23,630 nt of DNA, taken from Acanthaster planci (Eukaryota > Echinodermata > Asteroidea > Valvatida > Acanthasteridae). The DNA lies in assembly GCF_001949145.1 (NCBI RefSeq), contig NW_019091383.1, forward strand, positions 673,396 through 697,025. The letters are read 5' to 3'. The translations under genes were made by a program, and so were the position numbers. Positions within the stretch are counted from its first letter, which is position 1. Every line of letters begins with the position of its first letter. Under the pieces are notes generated by a model that was not told the origin of the DNA, did no database searches, and saw only the letters and a program-made list of their open reading frames with translations. Shown here one piece after another: positions 1 to 17,400 of the stretch.

Positions 1-654
1 TCGTGCTGGGTACTGTTGTGAAGGCAGCAATGTTGGAAAACAACCAACATGAAGAGATAGCAAGGCTGATGTCTTCATATTTCCTGTATGATTACTTTTT
101 ACAGTGCAGTGAGACGTTGTGCCACTTTACACCCCAAAAAAGGAGGTTACAAAGGTATCAGTCTGTTACCATGGCAACACATGGCTTTAACTGACCCCTG
201 CAAAATCCAAGTATAGTGTCTAGAAGTGAATGTTACCATTTTTCAAACGGCACTTGAACAATTTTTGCCTGATAAACTGAGGGAAACGTTACTCGCAAAT
301 GTGAGGTAGCAACAACATTCGTTTTGATTAAAACGAATTCTCATTGGAGAGTGGCCATATACTGTCATGTATGACAGGATCCCAACACAAATGGGTCTGA
401 AGGCCCTTTTTGAGTAGTTGTGTTCTGTTTGCTTTAGAAGCAGCCGACAGAGCTCTGTTTTGAAGAATCGCTCAGTCTGATGTTCTGATAAAAATATGGG
501 CATTATATGAATGAAAAAAGAGGGTTGGTTAGTGCAAGGTTCTTCAAAAGGCATTTGGATCAAAACCACTTCTGTCGTTCATCCAGCTAGGTTGGGTCAC
601 ACATGACCATGATCTGTTAAAAAATTGTGGTTGAACCACATCGTCAACACTTAC
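1..654 (-). other. SANBR intron after exon 12; no further exon recognised
   Basis: AT-rich sequence with short open frames on both strands but nothing resembling the missing SANBR C-terminus. The next exon should enter at phase 0 and is presumably left of base 1. Confidence 0.6.
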
Positions 655-7322
<6,668 letters not shown>

Positions 7323-7435
7323 TGTAAATCTCTCTTCTCAGTCAAGTGTGCTACTGTCAAAAAGTTGTAAGAGTAGTGTTATTGTTGGCCTAAATGTTGT
7401 TTTCCACTATGCAGTGCAAAATTAGCATGCCCCTC

Positions 7436-7590
7436 GAACTATAGCCTAGGGGTAACATTGGCATTGTTACGTCCCAACTATGGCTATGGCCCCAACTATA
7501 CTTGGGCCAGTCCCAACTATAGTTGGGACCACCCCAAGTATACATGTAGATGCTGTACATGTACATGTACATGTATTAGGCTTACCCCTA
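7436..7590. repeat. Degenerate palindromic tandem repeat with ACATGT tract
   Basis: Reiterated cccaactat/atagttggg units including a perfect 18-bp palindrome at 7511-7528, followed by a TACATG microsatellite (7553-7575). The outer segments taggggtaa (7446-7454) and ttacccct (near 7582) are inverted relative to each other. Because of the palindromes both strands read open with Asn-Tyr/Trp-rich frames; I regard these as non-coding. Confidence 0.6.
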
Positions 7591-8392
7591 AAACTACGAT
7601 ATTTTTTGAGCAAGGAAAGGTGGAGTATATGACATACATGTATGAACCCATGTGTGTAAATCCCACAGGGGATGGGGGCATGTATCCCTCCCCCACACTT
7701 TTTGAGGTGGGGGGATGGGCCACTGAATCATCCCCGACTTTTTTGTTCTGAGCAAGAAATTAAAGCAGATGAATTTTTCAGTCTTCCAAGGACCAAAATG
7801 CATTCAATTTCACTCCAAACAGAATTTTTTTTTAAAGCCATAAATATGCCATTTTGAATACATATAACATAAATATCATGGGCATCGACCTCTTCATAGA
7901 GTCATACGGTGGCATCTTGTTTTCATTGCACAACCTGAGCTGATATCATCAGCATGCGAGGTATGTGTGGCACTGTGTAGCTGTGACAGATTGCAAGATA
8001 TTAGAATCCACCTGCCCCCTCCGAAAATGGTCAAACTGACATGAAGAGCAAGCTTGTCCATTGGCTGGACCTACATGTACATGTACGTACACATGTAGGC
8101 ACAATGTGATAAACACAAACAGCATAAAAGGTGCGATCATCGTCGGGTGGAAAAGAAAGACAATTGGTGACAAAAATGTCATATTTTTCAAAAGATACTT
8201 GGTCTGGTCTCATGGTCTGAAAACCTCTGTTACACCATTTTTAAGAGCTGTAGGTACACCAGGGGTGCTCTCATGGGAAAATTTATGATTGAAAAGAGGA
8301 GTTTGCTTTACCTGATTCAACACCACAAAAACTGGATCCAAAAGGACACAGTATTAGGATCCCGCATAAACTACTGTCTTTAAGTCACACAG

Positions 8393-8411
8393 AGTAGGCC
8401 TCGGGCCTACT
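8393..8411. repeat. Small hairpin of the GTAGGCCTAC family
   Basis: agtaggcc and ggcctact are perfect 8-base arms around a tcg loop. Related taggccta words recur at about 8507, 11300, 19814 and 22005, suggesting a dispersed short palindromic repeat. Confidence 0.4.
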
Positions 8412-11388
8412 AGTATAGTACAAGAAGTAGAGTTTTATACGTACATGTGGGCTAAGCATACACACTGTCTAAAATCTACTTCTTCTTCTAACTGATGTAG
8501 GCCTACCAACTTCATATATTTGAAGACTCACACACATTGGTGGATACACAGTTCATGGGTGGATGGAGTGTAAATGGAGTGTAAAACCAAAACCTACAGA
8601 TTTAACACTGGAGACCTGTTAGATTGAAGGGTTTCAAGCCTCTACAAATGATTCAGGATGCTTTGTAGGAGTGCAGGGAAAGAAAAACATCCGGTAATAA
8701 TTCCCAAGAGGAGAATGGATTTTTGTAAGCTTAAGAGTTTTCTGTTTATGTCAACAGCGACTAATCCCCAGTGAATCTTGTTGTAGAACATTGTCTGGCA
8801 GTTCCTACGCCTACGCCTATCAAGCATTTACCCATTTCCCACTGGACAAATTTTCAGTATTGCTCCAACACTTGACTCAAGTCTTGAGCCAGTGATCGAT
8901 CCGAGTCTGATCTACATCCAAACTTCTTCGTATTGCTAATGAGAATGTTTTCGCACTGTGTGTAAAATATCAGACTTTTATGAATCGTGAACTAGAGAGA
9001 AAAATGTGATGTAAAATCTTACCAGTCACACAGAAAAGAACTATCGTCTGGCAATTCTAAAACTGTCATGACTGTATATCGTCCGGTAATTCTGAAAGTT
9101 TCCGTTGTCAATGTAAATTAAAGAGCGCCCTCCAGCGCCACCAGTTGGATAAAGAGCTTCGCGGTACTATTTGTACAATGAAAAAACAATTTTTTTTGTA
9201 GAATAATAAAGGATTCCCTACGTTTATTCATGAAAATTTCATGAGGCATATTACACTTTAATGATGAAGATGTCAATTTGTGACTTGTCTGTTAAATCTG
9301 TACACTCAAAAGTACAGAATTTTAGTTTTCAACTGTTAAAACTTTACACATTCACGTGTTTTCTTACCGACATCGTACATGTACATGTACTTGGGACAAA
9401 CCTCCAGATAATAGAAGTTTCAATTGCACCACACCTTTCTGTATAAAATAGCTTCTAGAATTTTATTCCACACTTTTAAACGGAACAAAACAGAACTTCC
9501 TATATTGAAAAAAGTACAAATATTTTTCAAGAAGAGCAACAGTAATAAAAAATGTAATTATAGCTACGTAGGATTTCAATCCACCCAAAAGCAAATAGAA
9601 ATTCAACCAATCACAAAACACAAAAGCTGAATTGTACTTTTTTTGAGCGTCATAGCAAAACTGACATCACATCATAAGCTTTCTCAATTCAGGTAAATCT
9701 GCAAAAAAAAATGAGTTGTGAAAAACTGAGTAGCAAAGAATTCACTGCATGCTTTTATAAATGTCTCTAGAAATGTGCCGTAGACGACATTTACAAAAAA
9801 TGATAAAAATTAATTTGAAGTAAAAATTAAGTCTAAATATGTATACATTTCTTGTAATTAGGCTTCAGAACCAAAAAATTATAAAAAATAAAAGTAAATA
9901 AATATTTCACTCAACAGGCGGCAGGTATTTTTCATTGCTGGATGGTTAAAAATGCTATGTACAATTCCTAAAGATATAACTACAAGAGTAAAAACAATTA
10001 AGGCAGTGCATCTTTCAATGTAAAAAAACCTAATATTCCCTTGCCGAAAAACACTACCAAATACTTTTTCAAATCGATATTTGTATTTCTTATTGCAACT
10101 ATGTTTGGATTAAAGAAAGTTTACAAGAATTCTTGTCATCATTCTATGTCTGGAAAATCAACAATGTAAATAGAAAATTACTTTCCAAACCAGTGTTCCA
10201 CAGTTGATTTTGTTTAAATTTCTATATAAATAGCGGAAGAAAGTGCTTCTTTGCCATTATCTGGCAAATACTGTCTTCACGTTCTGATCTCCTCTAAATG
10301 TCACTTCAAGAGTACTGGGGTCTTACTAAATTATCGTGCATATCAGTTGTGTAAGTCATATCACTGACTCAATTTCTTTCACAAAATGTCCATTTCAAAG
10401 GCAGTTTTTTGTTTAGTTTGCAAAAGGTGAGAAATACTGAGAAAGATGCCACTTTTCCCGTGGTTTTTGAGTGATTTTCAGATGGGTGTTCTAGACCAAA
10501 TATAAAATCAACCATCAATTTTTCCATTTTTTAAGTGCATGAAAAATATGTCAATTTATAGATACAGAATTGTTAGTGTCCAAAAGACTGTCACCAAGAT
10601 GCAAACCATGAAGTTTAATGGAAATCCCAAACCACTAACAGGGTTTTAATACCTTTCTTTCTATAACCCTATCAATTCGTCAGCCTTGGAATGTAGGTTG
10701 ATTAATTCACTGTTTGCAGTAAAAGTTAGAGTTGCTCATTCAGTTTCAACTTGTATAAAGAAGAAGTTATACATCTATTTCAACTTTCTAATGGAAAGGA
10801 AAAGCCTGAAAACACATCACATGTGTTCTGCAATATTTTGTGGGATTGTCATAGCGATGACATCACTAAACATTCAAATAATTTGATAATTATTTTAGCC
10901 AGGTTGGTAGGCAGGCACACCGTTTCCACTTAAAAATCACACACAAGGTTTTTTTTTGGCTTCACTCAACAGTACGTACTCTACAAGCTTCCCTAATCAC
11001 ACAACATGTTCGCTATCAGTGCATCTTTGTATTATGTACATGTCTATTTGTCTTGTCTTTTTCCATCTCACTCCAACTACTGTTTTAGTTCCTGAGTTTC
11101 TCTGGCTTACTAAATCTTGTGTTTTGGGTCTGTGCATACACTAGCCGTCTACCGGTAAAAAGGCAGTACTTTCAAACTCAGCGCAGGCACTTTTTTTCTA
11201 TATTCTTTGTATGGCACAAAATCAGTAGCACGTTCTGTGCACTGTTTTGATGGTTTGCTCGACATTAAGAGAGCACACATTGATGTATGTACGATCCAGG
11301 TAGGGCCTACTCTCCTATCTGCCTTCCTGAGAAAGCCAAAGAGCGCCCTCAATGATCCACATCCACAGCCAATTACACAAGAACTTGG

Positions 11389-11427
11389 CTACTCCTGGGT
11401 CCCTGCTGGTGGACTTCTGGAGTCATC
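11389..11427 (-). CDS. CCDC62: CCDC62 terminal coding exon 12
   Basis: Twelve codons (DDSRSPPAGTQE) then TAG at 11391-11389. Acceptor ttcttgacag, phase 0. The 3' UTR continues leftward. Confidence 0.8.
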   Translation of the reverse strand, partial: DDSRSPPAGTQE

Positions 11428-14400
11428 CTGTCAAGAAATGCAAAGGGTAAATTCACTACTTGAATTCAATTTCGCTGAGACAGAACAGATACAAAAATAT
11501 GGACAAGAACCGTGAGGAGGAATTCCCTCTCAAACTTCCACGCTAAACAGACCTTTGGAACTGCTGGGATGCAGATAGGTTTTCTGTGCGTCGAGTATAC
11601 AGAAAGCTCATACCTTGTTTGGTTTGTTGATGTACGGGGGCAGTGTAGTCTCTTCCAGGTTCTGCACCATCTGCCGAGACTCAGTCAGGAGACGGTGTAG
11701 TTTGCTGGTAGGCGACGTTTCCTCAGCTGGAGTCTGTGGCAAATGAAATAACAGAAAACAAGTCAAACAGTTATCACTTGTGTAATCGAGTCCATCTCGA
11801 GTCCCATCACAAGTCCCTCACAAGTCCTTTCACGAGACCAGTTGCATGTAATAGGATGAACCACGATTTGACAGACGAAAGCTTAAGTTACTGCTCATCT
11901 GGTTTAGCTTGTGACTTGGTTGAATAACAAATGATTTGTGATGGATTTTTGATGGACTTGCAGAGACTAATGGGTAATTCCAGAAATTAGGGGTCAATTT
12001 TTTGTGTCCCTGTTACATCTGACATGTGATTTTGTAAATTCAGACCACATTTTTTATTTTCCAAGAGCGATGAATTAATGCGAATTACCAGCCAAACAAA
12101 TAGTAACAGTTTGAAATCAATTTCGACGATATTTCCATGTCAAATAACAAAGGTCAGACGTAACAGGGACACAAAAATGTTACACGTTTGGACTCCTAAT
12201 TTCTGGAATTTCCCTTATGACAATTACTTCACATGGCCCTTATACACTCCCCATCAGCACGGCTCTTTCAACCAATGAGGGGGTGCTTCTTATTATGCTC
12301 AGAGCTTAGCATTTCAGTGGCAAATGTCTAACACATAATGGTGAGAGAGAAGGTCCAATTTCATAGTGCTGCCTAACGTCTGATTTTGTAATAACAGAGC
12401 CTTTGTCTGTTTCATGAATACTGTTAAACAGTAAATATATCAAAGCAAGCTTAAGCCGGGAAGAAAAGGTTACTTGAATAAGTGACGCAATCATGGAAAT
12501 CTCTGTGTGCTTGTCATCATTCCAACCGTGCTATGAAACAGCCCTTATAAGGAAGCAGTGTGATTTTTTTGCTATGGTAAGCACAACTTTTCTGATAACT
12601 TTAAAGCAGCACCAAGACATTAGGCCAGGCATCTGACCTCTCCTGATGAGTCAGCTGTCAGTAGTTCCTCTGTGTCCCCACTGCTGAGGTCAGGGACTCC
12701 GTGGTCCCCGTGGTTTTCTACGAGGGCACCCCCTATCAGGCTAGCATTATGCAGCGATGAATCCCGGCTCTTGCCAGACACATTGGCAGGGGATCTGGAT
12801 GTGTTGTGGCTGCGACCAAGATCATCATGTCTACAACAGAAAAATTACCGATTTTGATGACCAATCGCTCACAACCTATGGAAAAATCTGTAAGCGATGA
12901 GTAATCCGAGTAATTATTACTCACAGCAATATAAAAAGTAAAAATTATTGCATTCCTACTATGCTTGACGAATGACAGCCCAAAGAGTATCCTTCCGGAA
13001 TGGAGGTTTGTGAAAATTAGTGAGTAGCAACTCATTTTGAAATTTGAGTTACAAGCCAGAATCAATGAATTCTTACTTACAATATACCAACTATTCATAC
13101 CAAAATAAAGTTACAAAGCACCCAAATCTATTCAATGTCGTCTTGATTACATGTAGGTTTGAGACTAAGAATATCAATGGGCATCAACCTAGAGCGTGAG
13201 TGTGTAGTGAGTCACTCACTGTGAGTTGTTGAGCTGTGACCTGTGGAGAACTTCGTTCCTGCTATCCAGGTTGAGTTGCAAGAGTGACAGATCCCGTTGT
13301 TGCCTCTCGTAGACTTGTCTCAAGTTGGTCAGTTCAGCATCCGTCCTCTCCTGCTTGGAGCGCTGCAACTCCAGAAGCTGGTCTTTTCTCTTTTCTCTCT
13401 CACCTTTGGCCCCCCGGCCCCCCGGCCAAAAAGCAAAACAAGTAAATCCCTTGGAACAACTAATTTTCCTATGTGCTTTGTCGGCAGATCTGTAGAAAAC
13501 AATTACGCTGGAGGTTTTATCTCGCTGTCAGTGTCTCACACAAAGCTGCCTGGGTTATTATTTCTCAACATATCACCTGATTTCTTGGTCAGTTTTGATC
13601 GATATCAGGAGTACCTGGCTTGGTAGGTTTGGGCGGTTGGGTTTCATTCATATAAGCAGTGGGTGGTGCATGAGATGCAATATAACTTGCTCAACTGGAT
13701 TAATCATTTAGAGCTAGATCTTACAAAAGCAATTGAAAACTTAAGCCCTGAAGTCTGTAAGGAGTTGACTTTACCAACCCGGTAGACTCCTAGCACAACT
13801 TAAGAGGGTGTAACAAAGGCAAGCAAAAAAGGGTAAATACATGTATAAGGAAGTAATACATTACGTGCATGTTAATTGTCCGTTCAATATACAAATGCTT
13901 TTATCAGCGAAGTAGGTAATTTTAGGGTGGTTTTTATTTACTTACCTGATAGTGTGATCTCCTGCTGTAAAGCCTGTATATCTCCCTGAAGTTGGCTCAG
14001 CTCTATGCTCTGCTCTGTATTAGTGTTGTTCTGGTCATTCAATTGGCCTGTTTAACATGAAGGAAAATTCATGATTAGACTTTGAAAGTTTTGCCATCTC
14101 TGTCACAAGGCCACAGTGGTTCAAACAAGGCTGTCTTTGTCTACGACTGCGGCTATCAGTCACTGGTAGGCTGCTGTCACAAGCCACAGTCGTGAACAAA
14201 ATTGATTCCGACGCAGCTAGTCAAACATCGGGACTCTATTCTAAGTGGGACAGAGACATCTTTATCAAAGAGGTGTGTAACTCACCAGTCAGTTTTTCCA
14301 GTTCTTGTTTGATTTCGTTGTACTTCTGTCTTGCTGCGGCCAAGTCTTTTCTTGTAGCTGCTTCAGTGTGGCGAATTTCCTTGAAGGAGCGAAAGAAATA

Positions 14401-17400
14401 TGTACATCCAATTCATAGAAAATGGAGAGAACAGATTGACAGTGACGAAAGAAGCCTGGGTCAGAGGTCAACAAAAACATGAAATGAAGAGTATGCATTT
14501 AAACGTAACTGCGGCTTGAGAAGAGAAATGGCAACAGAGTCCTGTCAAAAGCTCAATGGCACTATTTGTCATGTTTGTCAGCTCAGGAAACTTCCTGTCA
14601 CATGATATCACTGCTTTGTGCAAATTCAATTGAAAACTGGAAAACTCTCCATTATTTACACATGAATCAGACAGACCAAATGCCCATGCTTGGCTTTGTG
14701 TGCCACAAAATTCACTACCTTCTACACTTCCTGTACTACAGAAGACCTTGTATTTCCTGGAAGCTCTTGACCTTGTAAACATTTCTCTACAATGCCAGCT
14801 CTCTGCAGCAACAACTAGCAAAGCTTCTCAACTATTAGTGACGATAGTACCTTATTTGCATGGTCCAATCGCTTCAGCTTGCTACTCATGTCTGAGATGT
14901 GAGCTGATGCCTCAGCTAATTCGTTGTCCTGAAGAAAAAAAAGAAACTGTCATCAGACAGAAAACCCAAAATGCAAGAAAAGAGTTTATTCAAATTTTCT
15001 TTGCAGCCACTGGCAAATCGAAGACTGAGAGTGGACAAACAACATTTTTAAAACATTGTCTCAACTTCAAGAGAAGCTCAGGGAAAAGTGATGAACGCAG
15101 TTGGCCGTACAGACCAGGCAGCCCAAGAGAAAAAGGCGAGGAGTACTGTGATTTGGAAAAATCTGGTTATCATATTGAATTGGCACCTTTTTTTAACTTG
15201 GTTTTCCCTCACCTTGAGTTTCAACATTGTCAGCAATTCTTGTTCTCTGGCCTCAAACTGACCCACTTTGCTGGAAAGGTCACGGATGAGGGAATTCAGC
15301 TGCTCACTGTGATCCTGCAAGAATGAAGATTCCAGCCAGTTTCACTTAAATAATGTCACATCCAACACTGCAAATTGTGGAGATTCCATAAAGCAGCATC
15401 AATTTGTAGAAAGTCCACCATTCGTCACAGATGCATCTGGAGTAGGGATGTAGTTAAATCACAAGTCCATCACAAGTCAACTGGTCTTAAGCCAAATCAC
15501 AAACTACATGTATTCAAATGAACAGCGACAAAAGCATCCCTTTGGCATCGTTCATCTTCCTACTCGTGACTAGGCTTGCGACTGGACTTCTGAAAGGACT
15601 TGTGACCAATCCTCTGAGGGACTTGACCCCACCCCTGCACTGGTAGGTGACAGTTACTTCATGGAAAGATCCGGAAACGTTCTAGGAATGCTAAGTTCAC
15701 TTTGAAGTCAGATAACCTCTCAGGAACTCGTCATTTTCCGCTTTCCTCAAGACAATTCCACAAGGAAAAGAAACACAAAATAAACCACCACGGTGGTAAA
15801 TAAGGCATCTAGTGTTGATCACTCACTTCCATTTCTTTCACTTGTCTGGAGGCTGAGCTGGCCTGTTCGGACATCTGCTCCAGTTGTTTCTGGGTGGACT
15901 GCAGGGCAAGCTCTTTGGACTGTTCCTGCGATTCAAGCACCTTTAATTTGGTCGTCTGGGTTTTCACCTGCTCAGTCCGACTCTTGAGCTCAGCTGTACG
16001 GTGAAATGAATAGAAAAAGATCTTTAATCCTAACTATGCTAGATGCGGCATAGTGCAGCAGGTGTAAAAAATCTGGTCCACTTTGATGCACTGTGCAATC
16101 AACAGCAGCCCAAAACTATCTGAGTTAAGATTATGGTCTGATCGAATGCCACTCTTGGATCTTGTGGTGGCTGGCAACCACAGACTCCCAGGCTGTTTGG
16201 CCTTGGGGAGAGCTGACCTGCTAAATCTTATTACACTGGGCAGGCAAGCCACTTTTCCAAATAATACAGACTGATGAGTCAGGCAGGATATCTAGCTGAA
16301 ATACTCCAGAGAGTTAGGGTGGAGAAGCAAGTTGGTAAAAATCTGTAATGCTAATCACAGAATCGTACAGCAGCCTAGAAGTAACCTGAAAACCAGTGAA
16401 CCTATTCAATATCGTAGATTTCGTGGGATAGAGCAGATTTGACTCCAGATGGAGAGGAAAGGAGTGACTGAATTTTTGAGACCTGTGAGCAGAAGAGAGA
16501 ACAAGCAAAGACGAACTAGACGATCCTTGGTCTAAAATGTAGTGAACAAAGTGAGTGTATATACTGTGCAAGGCAACAGTCGTAATCACTGCATGCAAAA
16601 CAAGCAACTGTTTCTTGATGACCTCATTGGGACCTGACCGTTGAGTTCGGAAACCTTTAAATCTGTGTTGGAGATACCTTCTAGCCTGGAATAGCGCTGC
16701 TCCAGTGTCAAGAGTTTCTGACGATCCTGTTCCCAGGCTAGGAGCTGTTTCTGGTGAGATGCTACCATCTCGTTGAGTTCCCTGTCTCGGTCTTGAAGCT
16801 CGCCAATGAGGAGATGCAGCTCCTTGCGCTGTTTCTGGATGGTGGTAGTCTCCAGCTCGGATACGTAACCCTGGAATGAGGAAACAATTGATTCCAACCA
16901 ATCTTACACAGATCTTTCCTGTTATATCTGCAATAATCCAACACTTTTTGCAACCAAAAAGTTTCAATACCAAAGTTGTTTTCAAAACATACAATAGCAG
17001 ATTTAGGCTCGATTTCACCTTCATAACCATCCAACTAGCATGTGTGATGGATTTTTTCAGAAAGACTAGACACACTTGAACACGCAAGGGGGCCAATTCG
17101 ACTGTGATTAAACAGAATCTTTTAAGATGAAGTCGACTCAAGAGTTGGATTTCTGCCAATATGGGGGTCGCTACCTGTGCAGTTGAAAGACGAATTTGAC
17201 GGGGCCCATTAGGAAGTCATGCAGTGCCATGGCAACCACTACTCACATGCCGAGGTGGGGATGATCCATAGCCTCTTGTTGGACTCAAGCCACGAACTCG
17301 ACTCGGACTCAGTGATGTTCTCCCCATTCTAACACTAGGCGAGCTCTTGGGACCCTTCTCAGTAGGAGATGACCGTGCATAGCCGAGGGTAGGAGCAGAA

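Larger units (their letters stand above)
7323..11388. other. Intergenic/UTR region between SANBR start and CCDC62 stop
   Basis: About 4 kb with no recognisable coding sequence. The right part should hold the CCDC62 3' UTR, the left part SANBR 5' UTR exon(s) and promoter. Candidate CCDC62 polyadenylation signals on the minus strand are AATAAA near 9462 and ATTAAA near 10647; neither can be chosen from sequence alone. 9620-10600 is strongly AT-rich. Short ACATGTAC runs occur near 7553, 8072 and 9376. Confidence 0.55.

Noticed and set aside
1-12. Possible next SANBR exon at the left edge (acceptor caacag then YPAR)
   Set aside because: Only four codons are visible; the resemblance to the vertebrate CPTAR segment is too short to support.
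7458-7751. Asn-Tyr-rich open frames on both strands
   Set aside because: A by-product of palindromic repeats and ACATGT microsatellite; no start context or splice logic.
8061-9390. CRISPR-like or functional array from ACATGTAC repeats
   Set aside because: Short self-complementary microsatellites without regular spacers, in animal DNA.
14700-15326. 208-residue open frame on the plus strand
   Set aside because: It runs antisense across CCDC62 exons 5 and 6 and their introns; no protein-family resemblance, and the minus-strand exons are certain.
16314-17159. 281-residue open frame on the minus strand
   Set aside because: Mostly introns on either side of CCDC62 exon 3, read in a frame other than the conserved one.
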